64,000 nt of DNA from the NCBI RefSeq assembly GCF_029255125.1, contig NZ_JAPUVR010000140.1, positions 24,090 through 88,089 on the forward strand. Reading direction: 5' to 3'. Origin of the DNA: Accumulibacter sp. (GTDB lineage Bacteria; Pseudomonadota; Gammaproteobacteria; Burkholderiales; Rhodocyclaceae). Position 1 is the first letter of the stretch. Each line of letters opens with the position of its first letter. A program made the translations under genes and the position numbers. The notes under the pieces are model-generated. The model saw only the letters and a list, made by a program, of their open reading frames with translations. It had not been told where the DNA came from and made no database searches. Positions 36,275 to 47,447 of the stretch are shown in pieces.

Positions 36275-38053
36275 CTATTCTTCCCGTTTGAGGAAAGGGT
36301 ACATGTCGTCCAGCGCGGCGGAAACGATGCTGCCGTCGGCCAGTCGGCGCGAGGCGACGCGCGGCTCGAATTCCTGCGTCTCGTCGAGGACGACCTGCGT
36401 CAGCGATGGTCCGGGCGCGTCGAGGATCGCCGCCAGATGTTGCGCAAAGTCGGCCGCGTCCAGCCGTCGTGCCGGCAGGCCGAAAGCTGTGGCGACGGCG
36501 ACGAAGTCGGGTAGTTGCACGCCGGATTCGGGTCCGGCACCGGCCAGACGGCCGAAGAAGCCGCTCTGCGAGGTCCGGATCGACAGATAACCGCGGTTGT
36601 CGAGGACGAAGATCTTGATCGGCAGTCGGTGCTGGGCGACCGTCTGCAATTCCTGCAGGTTCATCATCAGGCTGCCGTCACCGGCCAGGCAGACGACCCG
36701 GCGCTGCCCGCCGCGTACCGCGCGTGCGCCGTACCAGGCGCCGATCGCCGCCGGCAGGTCGTAGCCCATCGAGGCGCTGCCCGAATTCGAGAAGACGCGC
36801 TGACCGGCTTTCAGGCGCGCCGCCTGAAAGGTGACGATGGTTGCGCTGGCGTTGCCGCAGGCGACGATGTCGTCGTTCTGCAGGCAGGCGAAGAGTTCTT
36901 CGACAAAGTGATAGGGGTTGATCCTGCCGCGGAATTCGCGCTGCCGCGGCAGCACCGAAGGGTAGTCGGCCAGCCGTTGGCGGCAGCGGGCAAGCCATTG
37001 CTCGTGCGCCGGGGCACGCGCTGGTGGGTCGATCGCCAGGCGGCTATTGAGCGTGGCGAGGAAGTCGCGCAGGTCGGCGCAGATGGCGAGGTCGGGAACG
37101 ACCAGCGGTTTGGCCAGTTCGGCCGGGTCGATGTCGACCTGGATCTTGAACGCCTGCGGGGCGAAAGCCGCCCAGTTGTAGCTCACCTGGCGGATGTTCA
37201 GGCGGCTGCCGAGGATGAGCAGCAGGTCGGCTTCCTGTACGGTGAAGTTGCCGGCGCGCGTGCCTATCGTTCCCGGTCGACCGCAGTAGAGCGGGTCGTC
37301 GTCGGCGATCAGGTCGTGCGTCCACGCGGTGACAACCGGAATCGCCAGGCGGCGGATCAGCGTCTCGAACTCGCGCTCGGCAGCCGCACAGCGTACGCCG
37401 GTGCCGGCCAGGATGACCGGACGCCGGGCGGCAGCCAGACGGGCGAGAAGCGCATCACAGTCGCTCGCGCGCCAGGTCGCGCTGGCCGGCGGCGCAGTGA
37501 AATGACGCAGCGCCCCCGGGTCGATCGGTGCCGCCTGCAGGTCGATCGGGATGTCGAGCCAGCACGGGCCAGGCCGCCCGCTGCGTGCCAGGTGGAGCGC
37601 CCGTTCGAGCTCCCAGGCGATGTCTTCTGCGGCGCGCAGGACGACCGCGCTCTTGCAGATCGGCCGTGCCAGGTCGACGATCCTTGCCTCCTGGTCGCCA
37701 AGCTGGCGCAGTTCGGGCAGGTCGTGGAAAGCCAGCGAGGTTTGTCGCTTCACCTGTCCGGAGATGACGAGCAGCGGGATCGAATCGGTCCACGCGCCGA
37801 AGACGCCGTTCAGCGCGTTGATCCCGCCCGGGCCGGTGGTGACGTTGACAATCGCCGGTTTGCCGGCGATGCGCGCGTAGGCTTCGCCGGCCATCGCCGC
37901 CGCCTGTTCGTGCTGGAACCAGAGCGGGCGAAGCGCCGGATGATGCGCCAGCGCGTCGTTGAGAAACATCGCGCCGCCGCCGGTGACGATGAAGGCGTCG
38001 CACAGCCCGGCCGCGGCCAGGGTGTCGGCGACATGCTCGGCGACGCTGATCAT
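36275..38053 (-). CDS. Acetolactate-synthase-like ThDP-dependent enzyme
   Basis: A 592-residue ThDP-dependent enzyme with the acetolactate-synthase domain order. The ThDP glutamate is E49 (WFQHEQAAAMAGEAY), a central FAD/DHS-like domain follows, and the C-terminal cofactor motif is CLAGDGSLMMNLQELQ. It lacks the leader region and regulatory subunit partner of IlvB. Its start is 25 bp from the stop of an rfbF-like gene. In Yersinia a similar enzyme, YerE, attaches a two-carbon unit to a CDP-3,6-dideoxy-4-ketohexose to build a branched sugar. That makes a CDP-sugar role plausible here; a true acetolactate synthase or oxalyl-CoA decarboxylase relative is the alternative. ATG 38053 lacks an obvious ribosome site. 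Confidence 0.75.
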   Translation of the reverse strand: MISVAEHVADTLAAAGLCDAFIVTGGGAMFLNDALAHHPALRPLWFQHEQAAAMAGEAYARIAGKPAIVNVTTGPGGINALNGVFGAWTDSIPLLVISGQVKRQTSLAFHDLPELRQLGDQEARIVDLARPICKSAVVLRAAEDIAWELERALHLARSGRPGPCWLDIPIDLQAAPIDPGALRHFTAPPASATWRASDCDALLARLAAARRPVILAGTGVRCAAAEREFETLIRRLAIPVVTAWTHDLIADDDPLYCGRPGTIGTRAGNFTVQEADLLLILGSRLNIRQVSYNWAAFAPQAFKIQVDIDPAELAKPLVVPDLAICADLRDFLATLNSRLAIDPPARAPAHEQWLARCRQRLADYPSVLPRQREFRGRINPYHFVEELFACLQNDDIVACGNASATIVTFQAARLKAGQRVFSNSGSASMGYDLPAAIGAWYGARAVRGGQRRVVCLAGDGSLMMNLQELQTVAQHRLPIKIFVLDNRGYLSIRTSQSGFFGRLAGAGPESGVQLPDFVAVATAFGLPARRLDAADFAQHLAAILDAPGPSLTQVVLDETQEFEPRVASRRLADGSIVSAALDDMYPFLKREE

Positions 38054-38078
38054 GCCGTAGCCGCCCGGGCAGCGGGCT

Positions 38079-38846
38079 TCACCACGTCTTCCAAGGCGCG
38101 GCGCCCGACGCCCAGAGCGCTTCCAGGGCGTTGCGCTCGCGCAGCGTGTCCATTCCCTGCCAGAAACCGCGATGGCGCCAGACGGCAAGCTGGCCATTGG
38201 CCGCCAGGCGTTCGAGCGGTGCGCCTTCCCACATGCACGCATCGCCGTCGATCAGGTCGATGACGCTGGGGGCGAGAACGAAGAAGCCGCCGTTGATCCA
38301 GCCGTCGCCGTCGGCCTTTTCGCGAAAGGCGGTGACCCGTTCACCGCTCACGGCGAGCGCGCCGAAACGGCCGGGCGGGGCGACCGCGGTGACGGTTGCC
38401 GCAACGCCTTGTCGGCGATGGAAGTCGATCGCGCCGGTGAGGTCGACGTTGCCGACGCCGTCGCCGTAGGTGAAGCAGAAGGCTTCCTCGTGCTCGACGT
38501 GCGCCCGCACGCGGCGCAGGCGGCCGCCGGTCTGCGTCGCTTCGCCGGTGTCGACCAGCGTTACCCGCCAGGGCTCGGCGTACTGCTGGTGCACCTGCAT
38601 GCGGTTGTTCGCCAGGTCGAAGGTGACATCGGACAGGTGCAGAAAGTAGTTGGCGAAGTATTCCTTGATCAGGTAGCCGCGGTAACCGAGGCAGACGACG
38701 AAGTCGTTGATCCCGTGGCTGGAGTAGATCTTCATGATGTGCCAGAGGATGGGCTTGCCGCCGATCTCGATCATCGGTTTCGGGCGCACGCCAGTCTCCT
38801 CGGCGAGCCGCGTGCCGGCACCGCCGGCGAGGATCACCGCCTTCAT
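38079..38846 (-). CDS. rfbF: Glucose-1-phosphate cytidylyltransferase
   Basis: A 255-residue sugar-nucleotide transferase forming CDP-glucose from CTP and glucose-1-phosphate. The nucleotide-binding motif is [11 protein letters not shown] near the N-terminus, followed by [16 protein letters not shown]. Other family segments are [24 protein letters not shown] and [14 protein letters not shown]-glucose is the first step toward 3,6-dideoxyhexoses of O-antigens. The following CDP-glucose dehydratase and later genes are not in this window. The ThDP enzyme downstream on the same strand is the only neighbour that fits the pathway. ATG 38846 has a weak ribosome site (GGAAG, 12 bases away). Confidence 0.9.
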   Translation of the reverse strand: MKAVILAGGAGTRLAEETGVRPKPMIEIGGKPILWHIMKIYSSHGINDFVVCLGYRGYLIKEYFANYFLHLSDVTFDLANNRMQVHQQYAEPWRVTLVDTGEATQTGGRLRRVRAHVEHEEAFCFTYGDGVGNVDLTGAIDFHRRQGVAATVTAVAPPGRFGALAVSGERVTAFREKADGDGWINGGFFVLAPSVIDLIDGDACMWEGAPLERLAANGQLAVWRHRGFWQGMDTLRERNALEALWASGAAPWKTW

Positions 38847-38886
38847 TGCCGATTGGCTTCCATCGCTCTGTATCTTGCCCAGCGGG

Positions 38887-41496
38887 CTAGCGCCGTCCGC
38901 CGCCGAGCAGGCCGAGCAGGCCTTCGGCCAGGCGCTGGACGGTCTGCGCATCGGGCACCGGCAGCCTCAGGTAGCGCTCACCGGTTTGCGGGTCGCGGCG
39001 CACCCATGCCGATTCGCGCTCGCTCTGTGCCGCCGCAGCCAGTTCACCGAGCAACTGGATGCCGGCGCCGAGCAGCGGCGCCCAGGGATCGGCAGTGGTG
39101 TGCGACCCGCCGGGCTGAGCGCGGTCGATCGCCGCGCCGCCGTCGTCGGGCTGATGTACGGCAACGGGGGCGTTCGTGGCGGCTTCGGTTGCTGGCTCGG
39201 CCGCCGTCTCCGGGTGGCTGTCTGGCGTTGCGGGCATTTCCGTCGGCAGCTCGGCGGGCGCTGCTGCGCTATCCGTCGCCGCGACGCGCTCGCTGGCGGC
39301 CTCGGCCTCGCCGTCGGTCGCAGACAGCGCATCAAGCGCTTCCGCATCATCGCCCTCGGCGTCGATCGTTTGCTGCGACATCGCCCCGGAGACCTGCTCG
39401 ACGGTCTCCATGAACTTCGACAGGCGCGAGCCGTGTAGCGTGATTTCGCTTGCGCCGTCGTCGAAGACGCCCGAAAACAGCGATTTCTTGAAAGCGAGAA
39501 CGGAAAGCATGCTTTCCTCGATGGTGCCGCGCGCGACCAGGTTGATCACTTGCACGCCGCGCGTCTGGCCGAGACGGTGCACGCGCCCGATGCGCTGTTC
39601 GAGCACCGCGGGATTCCACGGCAGGTCCATGTTGACGACGACCGCGGCGGCATGTTGCAGGTTGAGCCCGACTCCGCCGGCGTCGGTACTCAGAAAGACC
39701 CGGCAATCGGCATCGTTGTTGAAACGGTCTACCAGTTCGCCGCGTTTTTCGCTGGGCACCCCGCCGTGAAAAAAGACGTGCTGCCAGTCGCGTTCGAGCA
39801 GTCGACGGACAATCAGCTCGTGCGTCCGCTGCCATTGGCTGAAAACGACGACTTTGGCCGACGGCTCGCTCAGAATGTCGTCCAGCAAAGTCATCAGCTC
39901 GTCCGCCTTGAAGCCGTCGTCGGTCTCGTGGTCGAGCAGGAAGCTGCTGTTGCACGACATGCGCATGTTCTGCAGGGCGCACTGCAGGCGGAGCTGATCC
40001 TTCTCGGAGAGAAAACCGCTCTGTCGCCAGCGTTGAACGATGCGTGCCACCTGCGCGCGGTTTTCCTCGTGATAATCGGCCTGCAACGGCGACATCGGCA
40101 TGAAAAGCGTGCTGTCGACGCGTTCTGGAAGCTGTTCGAGAACCTCCGCCTTGCGTCGGCGCAGCATGATCGGCGCCAGCGTCTGGCCGATGCGGTCGAG
40201 TGCCTGGTAGCCGACGACGCGGCCGTTTTCGTCGCGCTTCTGGTGTTCGTCGAGCAGCCGCCAGGTGGGACCGAGTCGGTGTTGGTCGACGAACTGGACG
40301 ATAGAAATCAGTTCCTCCAGGCGGTTCTCCAGCGGTGTGCCGGTGAGCACGACGGCGAACGGACTGGCGATCCGTTTGAGCGCGCGCGCGGCGATCGTGT
40401 TCCAGTTCTTGATCCGCTGTGCCTCGTCGACGATGACGACATCCGGAGCCCAGGCGTCGATCAGGTCGAGGTCGCGGCTGATCGTTTCGTAATTGGCGAT
40501 CTTGCAGAAATCGTCCTGTGCGTAGCGTTGCTGGCGTACGGCGCGGCCACCGCCGATGACGCATACCCGGCGTTCGGTGAAACGCGCCATTTCGCGTTCC
40601 CACTGATGCTTGAGCGAGGTTGGACAAACGATCAGGACGCGCTCGGCAGCGAAATGGCGGGCGAAGAGTTCGACCGCAGCGATCGCCTGGACGGTCTTGC
40701 CGAGGCCCATCTCGTCGCCGATCAGGGCGCGCCCGGCACGCGCGGCGAAGAGTGCGCCGGCGCGCTGGTAGGGGTAGAGCGCGGTCTTCAGCAGGCCGGC
40801 GAGTTGCGGGCTGTCGGCGCCGAGCGGGTAGGCAGCGTCGAGCGTCGCGCGCCGCTGTTCGCCATCGCGCACCTCGGCGATGAAGGCGAGCGCGTCCTCC
40901 GCGCAACGCAGTTCGTGCCCGGACGCGCGCACGCGGACGAGAAAATCCGCCAGGTCGGCGAAGCGCGCAACCGGCAGTTGCCAGCCAGCGTCAGCGTCGA
41001 ACAGTTCGCTGGCCAGCGTGTGCAACTCGTCCGGGAAGGCGCTGCCCGGGCGCAGGCGGACGCGCCGCTGGCCGGCGTAGTCGAGGAACAACTCGCTGAA
41101 CGTTCCGCGGAAGCCCGCGGCGAGTTCATCCCGGCCGGCGGGCTGGGCCGCGATGCGGGCCAGGGTGAACTCGATGTGCTTGCACGTGCCCAGATCGTTG
41201 GTCGCGAAGTCTGGGCACGTGCAATGATTGTCGCCGGTCTCGCCGCCGCGAATCCAGACGCGGTAACGGCTGCGTCGACTCGGGTTATACACCGAGAACT
41301 CGGAGAAAACCGGTTCGTCGCCGAGATTCTCGAGCTCGAACGGCTGTTCGCGGCCAAATTGTCGGCGCAGCCCGCGCTGCCAGTCATCGGCGGCCAGGTC
41401 GAGGGGTTTGCGTTGGCGCGAGAGGCGTGTTTCGGTCGCGCTACGCGCGCCGTTCTTCTGCCTGGGAGCGGAAGCTTGATCGGAAGGGCTGGGCAT
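38887..41496 (-). CDS. SWIM-domain SNF2 helicase
   Basis: An 869-residue Swi2/Snf2 ATPase. A SWIM zinc finger near the N-terminus has the ligands of HCTCPDF...GTCKH (C92, C94, C105, H107). The helicase core has [24 protein letters not shown] and [13 protein letters not shown]. The C-terminal about 200 residues form a low-complexity Ala/Glu/Pro/Thr region followed by a helical tail. The SWIM finger probably binds DNA or protein. Start ATG 41496 lacks a purine-rich ribosome site. It is a second SNF2 protein in this window, distinct from the one at 21.5-24.5 kb. Confidence 0.9.
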   Translation of the reverse strand: MPSPSDQASAPRQKNGARSATETRLSRQRKPLDLAADDWQRGLRRQFGREQPFELENLGDEPVFSEFSVYNPSRRSRYRVWIRGGETGDNHCTCPDFATNDLGTCKHIEFTLARIAAQPAGRDELAAGFRGTFSELFLDYAGQRRVRLRPGSAFPDELHTLASELFDADAGWQLPVARFADLADFLVRVRASGHELRCAEDALAFIAEVRDGEQRRATLDAAYPLGADSPQLAGLLKTALYPYQRAGALFAARAGRALIGDEMGLGKTVQAIAAVELFARHFAAERVLIVCPTSLKHQWEREMARFTERRVCVIGGGRAVRQQRYAQDDFCKIANYETISRDLDLIDAWAPDVVIVDEAQRIKNWNTIAARALKRIASPFAVVLTGTPLENRLEELISIVQFVDQHRLGPTWRLLDEHQKRDENGRVVGYQALDRIGQTLAPIMLRRRKAEVLEQLPERVDSTLFMPMSPLQADYHEENRAQVARIVQRWRQSGFLSEKDQLRLQCALQNMRMSCNSSFLLDHETDDGFKADELMTLLDDILSEPSAKVVVFSQWQRTHELIVRRLLERDWQHVFFHGGVPSEKRGELVDRFNNDADCRVFLSTDAGGVGLNLQHAAAVVVNMDLPWNPAVLEQRIGRVHRLGQTRGVQVINLVARGTIEESMLSVLAFKKSLFSGVFDDGASEITLHGSRLSKFMETVEQVSGAMSQQTIDAEGDDAEALDALSATDGEAEAASERVAATDSAAAPAELPTEMPATPDSHPETAAEPATEAATNAPVAVHQPDDGGAAIDRAQPGGSHTTADPWAPLLGAGIQLLGELAAAAQSERESAWVRRDPQTGERYLRLPVPDAQTVQRLAEGLLGLLGGGRR

Positions 41497-41712
41497 GGGG
41501 GGATCGGGATTGGGATAAACAAGGTTGGCGGGTGAGGGCGCGCAGGGCGGCGAACAGGAAAGCCGCAAGCTGAAAGCCGAAAAAAAGGCCAGAGAAGGTC
41601 GGTCGAGCACGGCCCCCCTGCGCGTTGCTGCATATTGTAGTCCGGCGTGCGCAGCGGGCGACGTTGCGAGGCGCCAGACGCGGCCGGTCGACAGCGATGA
41701 CCGCTGCCGCCC

Positions 41713-44022
41713 TCATCGCCGCAGGCGGGCAAACGCGCTGGCCATGGCGCTCGCCGGTTCGGGCTGGCTGTTCTGCCGTTGGCGCGCGCGTCCGCTGGTT
41801 GGCGCCGAGCTGGCGCGCGGGGCGCTCGGCAGCTCGTCGCTGAGGCGCATCGACAGGGCGATCCGGCGGCGCGGCAGATCGACTTCGAGCACCTTGACCT
41901 TGACCACGTCACCCGCCTTGACGACGCTGCGCGGGTCCTTGACGAACTTGTCGGCGATCGCCGAAATGTGCACCAGGCCATCCTGATGCACGCCGATGTC
42001 GACGAAGGCGCCGAAATTGGCGACGTTGGTCACCACGCCTTCCAGGATCATGCCGGCCTGCAGGTCCTTGAGGTCCTCGATGCCGTCGCGGAAAGCAGCG
42101 GTGCGAAACTCCGGGCGCGGGTCGCGGCCCGGCTTTTCGAGTTCCTGCAGGATGTCGCGGACGGTGGGCAGACCAAACCTGTCGTCGGTGTAGCGTTCCG
42201 CAACGAGTCCTCTGAGCAGGCGCACGTCGCCGATCACGCGGCGGATTTCCTGCTTGAGGTCGGCCAGAATGCGCTCGACCAGCGGGTAGGCTTCCGGGTG
42301 CACAGCCGATCCGTCGAGCGGGTTGTCGCCGCTGTTGATGCGCAGGAAACCGGCGGCCAGCTCGAAGGTCTTCTCGCCCAGGCGGGGAACCTGGCGCAGC
42401 GCCTGCCGGTTGCGGAATGCGCCGTGCTCGTTGCGGAAGGCGACGATATTTGCCGCCAGCGTCGGACTCAGTCCCGAGACACGGGTGAGCAGAGCAACCG
42501 AAGCGGTATTGAGGTCGACACCGACGGCATTGACGCAGTCTTCGACGGTCGCCTCGAGCGTGCGGGTCAGGCGCGTCTGGCTGACATCGTGCTGGTACTG
42601 GCCGACGCCGATCGATTTCGGATCGATCTTGACCAGTTCGGCAAGCGGATCCTGCAGTCGGCGGGCAATCGAGACGGCGCCGCGCAGGCTGACGTCCAGT
42701 TCCGGGAACTCGCGTGCGGCGTATTCCGAGGCCGAGTAGACCGAGGCGCCGGCTTCCGAGACGACGACTTTCGACAAGTGCAACTCGGGCTGCAGGCGGA
42801 TCAGATCGCCGGCCAGGCGATCGGTTTCGCGCGAGGCCGTGCCATTGCCGACGCTGATCAGTTCGACCGCGTGTTTCTTCGCCAGAGCGGCCAGCGTGGC
42901 GAGGGCGCCCTGCCAGTCCCGGCGCGGTTCGTGCGGGTAGATCGTCGCGCTGTCGAGCAGCTTGCCGGTGCGATCGACGACGGCCACCTTGACGCCGGTG
43001 CGCAGGCCCGGGTCGAGGCCCATCGTCGCGCGCTGGCCGGCCGGTGCAGCGAGCAGCAGGTCACGCAGGTTGGCGCCAAAAACCCGGATGGCTTCGGCCT
43101 CGGCGCGCTCGCGCAAGGCGTTCATCATTTCCAGCTCGAGGTGCAGCGAGAGCTTGATGCGCCACGCCCAGCGCACCGTATCGGCCAGCCATTTGTCGGC
43201 CGGGCGACCCTGGTTGACGATGGCGAAGCGCCGCGCGATGCGCGACTCGCACGCGTTGCCGCTCTCCGCCTGCCCTTCGAGTTCGCTGTCGAGGACGAGA
43301 GCAAGCTGCAGGACACCCTCGTTGCGGCCGCGGAAAAGCGCCAGTGCGCGATGCGAGGGGATGGCGAGAAGCGCTTCGTTGTAGGCAAAGTAGTCCTGGA
43401 ACTTCGCGCCTTCGCTCTCTTTACCGGCGACGACGGTCGAGCGCACGACGCCGTGCTCGCCGAGATAGTCGCGCAGCTCGCCGAGCAGTTCGGCGTCTTC
43501 GGCGAAACGTTCCATCAGAATCTGGCGCGCGCCGTCGAGCGTGCTCTTGACGTCAGGGAAGCCTGCCTCGGCGTTCAGGTAACGCTCGGCTTCGACTTCC
43601 GGGATAAGCGTCGGGTCGGCCAGCAGCGCCTCGGCGAGCGGCGCGAGCCCGGCTTCGCGCGCGATCAGCGCCTTGCTGCGCCGCTTCGGCTTGAATGGCA
43701 GGTAGAGGTCTTCCAGGCGCTGTTTGGTTTCGGCAGCCTCGATTTCGCTCGCCAGTTCGGCCGTCAGCTTGCCCTGCTCGGCGATCGAAGCGAGGATCGC
43801 CTGGCGGCGTTCCTCGAGTTCGCGCAGGTAAGTGAGGCGTTCGGCCAGAACGCGCAACTGGTTGTCGTCGAGGCCGCCGGTCACTTCCTTGCGGTAGCGC
43901 GCGACGAAGGGGACGGTGGCCCCGTCGTCAAGGATCTGGGCAGTGGCCAGCACCTGCGCCGGGCGACAGCCGATTTCCTCGGCAATGGTGGCGGAAATTC
44001 GTTGTTCGGTCGGGCTGGGCAT
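41713..44022 (-). CDS. tex: Tex-family transcription accessory protein
   Basis: A 769-residue nucleic-acid-binding protein with the Tex layout. A helical N-terminal part ([28 protein letters not shown]), a YqgF-like RNase H fold ([19 protein letters not shown]), helix-hairpin-helix motifs ([19 protein letters not shown]) and a C-terminal S1 domain ([20 protein letters not shown]) are all present. Tex is involved in transcription termination and stress tolerance in several proteobacteria. I start at [11 protein letters not shown] (44022); no ribosome site is evident. It follows icd by a bidirectional terminator. Confidence 0.95.
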   Translation of the reverse strand: MPSPTEQRISATIAEEIGCRPAQVLATAQILDDGATVPFVARYRKEVTGGLDDNQLRVLAERLTYLRELEERRQAILASIAEQGKLTAELASEIEAAETKQRLEDLYLPFKPKRRSKALIAREAGLAPLAEALLADPTLIPEVEAERYLNAEAGFPDVKSTLDGARQILMERFAEDAELLGELRDYLGEHGVVRSTVVAGKESEGAKFQDYFAYNEALLAIPSHRALALFRGRNEGVLQLALVLDSELEGQAESGNACESRIARRFAIVNQGRPADKWLADTVRWAWRIKLSLHLELEMMNALRERAEAEAIRVFGANLRDLLLAAPAGQRATMGLDPGLRTGVKVAVVDRTGKLLDSATIYPHEPRRDWQGALATLAALAKKHAVELISVGNGTASRETDRLAGDLIRLQPELHLSKVVVSEAGASVYSASEYAAREFPELDVSLRGAVSIARRLQDPLAELVKIDPKSIGVGQYQHDVSQTRLTRTLEATVEDCVNAVGVDLNTASVALLTRVSGLSPTLAANIVAFRNEHGAFRNRQALRQVPRLGEKTFELAAGFLRINSGDNPLDGSAVHPEAYPLVERILADLKQEIRRVIGDVRLLRGLVAERYTDDRFGLPTVRDILQELEKPGRDPRPEFRTAAFRDGIEDLKDLQAGMILEGVVTNVANFGAFVDIGVHQDGLVHISAIADKFVKDPRSVVKAGDVVKVKVLEVDLPRRRIALSMRLSDELPSAPRASSAPTSGRARQRQNSQPEPASAMASAFARLRR

Positions 44023-44087
44023 GGCAAGTGTCGGGGCGGCATTAGCAGGCTGGTCGGCCAAGCAGAACAAGGGCGACCGAGAGAACG

Positions 44088-44117
44088 ACAAAGCCCCCTT
44101 GCGGGGGCCTTTTCGCT
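44088..44117 (-). terminator. Rho-independent terminator of icd
   Basis: GCCCCC (44093-44098) pairs with GGGGGC (44103-44108) around TTGC. On the minus strand the stem is followed by TTTGT, and on the plus strand by TTTT. It lies 19-48 bases beyond the icd stop codon. Confidence 0.75.
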
Positions 44118-44135
44118 AGGCGGCAGCGCGCCGGA

Positions 44136-45365
44136 TTACATGCGGGCGATCATCGCGTCGCCGAACTCGGAGCAGGAAACTTCGGTCGCGCCTTCCATCA
44201 GGCGGGCGAAGTCGTAGGTCACGACCTTGTCGCCGATGGCGGCTTCCATCGAGCTGATGATCAGGTCGGCGGCTTCGACCCAGCCCATGTGGCGGAGCAT
44301 CATTTCGGCCGAGAGAATGAGCGATCCGGGATTGACCTTGTCCAGCCCGGCGTACTTGGGCGCCGTGCCGTGCGTCGCCTCGAAGCAGGCATAGAGGTCG
44401 GAGATGTTGGCACCGGGGGCGATGCCGATGCCGCCGACCTGCGCGGCCAGCGCGTCGGAAATGTAGTCGCCGTTCAGGTTGGTCGTGCAGATCACGTCGT
44501 ACTCGGCCGGGCGCAGGAGGATCTGCTGCAGGAAGGCGTCAGCGATCGAATCCTTGATGACGATGCCGCTCGGCAGCTTGAGCCATGGCCCGCCGTCGAT
44601 CGGTACGCCGCCAAATTCCTTCTGCGCCAGCGCGTACGCCCAATCGCGGAAGGCGCCCTCGGTGAATTTCTGGATGTTGCCCTTGTGCACGATGGTCACC
44701 GAGCGCCGCTTGTTGGTGATCGCGTATGTGATCGCGGCGCGTACCAGGCGCTCGGTCCCTTCTTCGGAGACTGGCTTGATGCCGATGCCGGAAGTGGCCG
44801 GGAAGCGGATCTTCTTGACCCCCATTTCCTCCTGCAGGAACTTGACGATCTTGTTGCAGGCGTCGGAGCCGGCCGGCCACTCGATGCCGGCGTAGATGTC
44901 TTCGGTATTCTCGCGGAAGATCACCATGTCGGTCTTCGACGGGTCCTTGAGCGGCGACGGTACGCCGCGGAAGTAGCGCACCGGACGAACGCACTGGTAA
45001 AGATCGAGTTCCTGGCGCAGCGCAACGTTCAGCGAGCGAATGCCGCCGCCGACCGGCGTCGTCATCGGACCCTTGATCGAAACCGAGAACTCCTTCAGCG
45101 CTTCCAGCGTTTCGGCCGACAACCACACGTCGGAGCCGTACATCTGGGTCGATTTTTCCCCAGCGTAGACTTCCATCCAGTAGATTTTCTTGCCCCCGCC
45201 GTAGGCCTTGGCGACCGCGGCGTCGACCACCTTGATCATGACTGGCGTGATGTCAACGCCGATACCGTCGCCCTCAATGTAAGGAATGATCGGGTTATCA
45301 GGGATCGCCTGCCCGGGAACGATTTTCTGGCCGCCTTGTGGGACTTTGATCAGACTTGCGCTCAT
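44136..45365 (-). CDS. icd: NADP-dependent isocitrate dehydrogenase
   Basis: A 409-residue homodimeric enzyme that converts isocitrate to 2-oxoglutarate. The regulatory serine is S111 in [13 protein letters not shown], the site that AceK phosphorylates in the E. coli enzyme. Other motifs are [10 protein letters not shown] near the start, [14 protein letters not shown] and [22 protein letters not shown] 45365 is preceded by GGAG 5 bases away. It is divergent from aceK, the kinase/phosphatase that controls it, with 321 bases between. This arrangement suggests isocitrate flux is shifted to the glyoxylate shunt when acetate or storage polymers are used. Confidence 0.97.
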   Translation of the reverse strand: MSASLIKVPQGGQKIVPGQAIPDNPIIPYIEGDGIGVDITPVMIKVVDAAVAKAYGGGKKIYWMEVYAGEKSTQMYGSDVWLSAETLEALKEFSVSIKGPMTTPVGGGIRSLNVALRQELDLYQCVRPVRYFRGVPSPLKDPSKTDMVIFRENTEDIYAGIEWPAGSDACNKIVKFLQEEMGVKKIRFPATSGIGIKPVSEEGTERLVRAAITYAITNKRRSVTIVHKGNIQKFTEGAFRDWAYALAQKEFGGVPIDGGPWLKLPSGIVIKDSIADAFLQQILLRPAEYDVICTTNLNGDYISDALAAQVGGIGIAPGANISDLYACFEATHGTAPKYAGLDKVNPGSLILSAEMMLRHMGWVEAADLIISSMEAAIGDKVVTYDFARLMEGATEVSCSEFGDAMIARM

Positions 45366-45686
45366 GCATGCTCCATGTCGTGTGGTTGGTTCTACCTCGG
45401 GTGCCGGCATCGGTAACCGGCGGTCTCGTCAAGCTCGCGGCCTGCCTGGGGGGCGACGCGACGCGGGTGGGCAAGGAGGTTCTGTCCGAGCCGGGCTCTC
45501 CCGCGACACCATCTGCCATTATGTCGCAAACTGTGACAATCTGCCAGTCGATTGGATTTGCGCGGATGCCTCCGCCGGTCATATGAAGCACTCGGGCAGC
45601 CGCGTACGGGTAGCTGCCGGTGCTTGGTGCGGTGCACCACCGGCGGTGCTACAATCGCCTTACCCGAGACCACTTGAGTCACCGCC
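45366..45686. other. Divergent icd-aceK control region
   Basis: 321 bases between the starts of icd and aceK. TACAAT at 45650-45655 with TTGGTG at 45624-45629 (20-base spacer, longer than usual) is a weak promoter candidate for aceK. CATAAT on the minus strand near 45520-45525 could be the -10 of icd, but its -35 is poor. No clear operator is seen. Confidence 0.35.
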
Positions 45687-47447
45687 ATGGATATCGCCAC
45701 CGTTCAGAACGCTCTCGCGCAAAGTGTCGCCGCGGCCATGATCGATGGCTTCAATCGGCACTATCGGCTGATTCGCCGCTACGGCCAGGAAGCCAAGCGA
45801 CTCTTCGAAGCCGGTGATTGGAAAGGCGTGCACGATGCGGTACGTGAGCGCATTCGTTCATACGACGATCGGGTCAGGGAAGCCGCCGACGAGCTATGTG
45901 CGAATTTCGCCGCGGCGACACTCGACGACGCGACCTGGCAACAGGTCAAGCTGCTCTACATTGGCTTGCTGATCAATCACAAACAGCCCGAGCTTGCCGA
46001 GACCTTCTTCAATTCGGTCTGTTCGAAGATCCTGCACCGGACCTACTTTCACAACGACTACATCTTTGCCCGGCCGGCGGTGTCGACCGAGTACATCCAG
46101 TCCTACCCACCGACGTATCGCAGCTACTATCCGGCACACCATGGGTTGCGGCGCACGGTGCGGCAGATCATTCTGGACTTCGACTGGCAACGGCCTTTCG
46201 CCGACCTTGAGCGCGATGTCGATTACATCCTGCGCTCGACCCGGCAGCGGCTGGGCGAGTGGCCTGCGCCGGAAGCCAATGCGCAGATTCAGGTTCTGCA
46301 TTCTGCCTTCTACCGCAACAAGGGGGCCTACGTTTTTGGCAAGGCGATCAACGGCCACGACGAGTACCCCTTTGCGATGCCGGTTCTGCACGATGCGCAA
46401 GGCAAGCTTTACATCGACACCATCCTTTTCGATAGCGGCTTGATCAGCGTCCTCTTTTCGCTTTCGCGTGCCTACTTCATGGTCGATATGGAGGTTCCTT
46501 CGGCCTATGTCCAGTTTCTGCGCAGCATCATGCCGCTCAAGCCGCCGTCCGAACTGTATACGATGCTCGGTCTCGGCAAGCAGGGCAAGACGATGTTCTT
46601 CCGCGACCTGAAGGAGCACCTGCGCCATTCGGAAGACCAGTTCATCATTGCCCCGGGAATCGCCGGTCTGGTCATGCTGGTGTTCACGCTGCCTTCGTAT
46701 CCCTACGTCTTCAAGCTGATCAAGGATGTCTTTGGCGCCAGCAAGGAGATGGACCGCGAAACGGTGAAGCGCAAGTATCTGCTCGTCAAGCAGGTCGACC
46801 GCGTCGGGCGCATGGCCGACACGCTTGAATTCTCGCAGGTGGCATTGCCGCGCAAGCGTTTCTCCCCGGAACTCCTGGCGGCACTGCAGACGCTGGCGCC
46901 GTCGCTGCTCGAAGACGAAGGCGAGAATCTGGTGATCAGGCATCTGTATATCGAGCGCCGCCTGACGCCGCTCAACATCTACCTCGACTCGGCAACGCCG
47001 GAACAGATCGACCATGCCGTACTCGAATATGGCAATGCGATCAAGGAACTCGCCTGTGCCAACATCTTTCCCGGTGACATGCTGTGGAAGAACTTCGGTG
47101 TGACGCGCTACAACCGTGTGGTCTTCTACGACTACGACGAGATCGAGTACATGACCGACACGAACTTCCGCGTCATTCCGGAAGCGCCTTATCCGGAAAT
47201 GGAAATGTCCGGCGAACCCTGGTATTCGGTGGCCAAGAACGACGTTTTCCCGGAAGAATTCGCCAGCTTTCTGCTCGGCTCGCCCAAGGTCCGCTCGGCC
47301 TTTCTCAAGTATCATCGCGCCTTGCTCAATGTGCGCTTCTGGCGGACGGCGCAGGAACGTATTCGCGCCGGACATGTCGAGGACTTCTTCCCCTATTCGG
47401 AGGAACTGCGTTTCTGCAAGGTTTTTGCAGACGCCGGCGCGGCCTGA
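45687..47447 (+). CDS. aceK: Isocitrate dehydrogenase kinase/phosphatase
   Basis: A 586-residue bifunctional enzyme that phosphorylates ICDH to divert isocitrate to the glyoxylate shunt and removes the phosphate again. Family segments are clear throughout: YHNDYIF-like TYFHNDYIFAR, MVDMEVPSAYVQFLRSIMP, RKYLLVKQVDRVGRMADT, ACANIFPGDMLWKNFG and YDYDEIEYMTD. The substrate gene icd is the divergent neighbour. ATG 45687 is the only plausible start. The length is normal. Isocitrate lyase and malate synthase are not in this window. Confidence 0.97.
   Translation: MDIATVQNALAQSVAAAMIDGFNRHYRLIRRYGQEAKRLFEAGDWKGVHDAVRERIRSYDDRVREAADELCANFAAATLDDATWQQVKLLYIGLLINHKQPELAETFFNSVCSKILHRTYFHNDYIFARPAVSTEYIQSYPPTYRSYYPAHHGLRRTVRQIILDFDWQRPFADLERDVDYILRSTRQRLGEWPAPEANAQIQVLHSAFYRNKGAYVFGKAINGHDEYPFAMPVLHDAQGKLYIDTILFDSGLISVLFSLSRAYFMVDMEVPSAYVQFLRSIMPLKPPSELYTMLGLGKQGKTMFFRDLKEHLRHSEDQFIIAPGIAGLVMLVFTLPSYPYVFKLIKDVFGASKEMDRETVKRKYLLVKQVDRVGRMADTLEFSQVALPRKRFSPELLAALQTLAPSLLEDEGENLVIRHLYIERRLTPLNIYLDSATPEQIDHAVLEYGNAIKELACANIFPGDMLWKNFGVTRYNRVVFYDYDEIEYMTDTNFRVIPEAPYPEMEMSGEPWYSVAKNDVFPEEFASFLLGSPKVRSAFLKYHRALLNVRFWRTAQERIRAGHVEDFFPYSEELRFCKVFADAGAA

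Noticed and set aside
36515-38263. 582-residue open frame antisense to the ThDP-enzyme gene
   Set aside because: Composition shadow of a gene with clear ThDP motifs.
39550-41535. 661-residue open frame antisense to the SWIM-SNF2 gene
   Set aside because: Mirror of a well-supported helicase; no domain.
41779-44217. 812-residue open frame antisense to tex
   Set aside because: No recognisable motif and no ribosome site, and it covers Tex codons exactly. It is a GC shadow.
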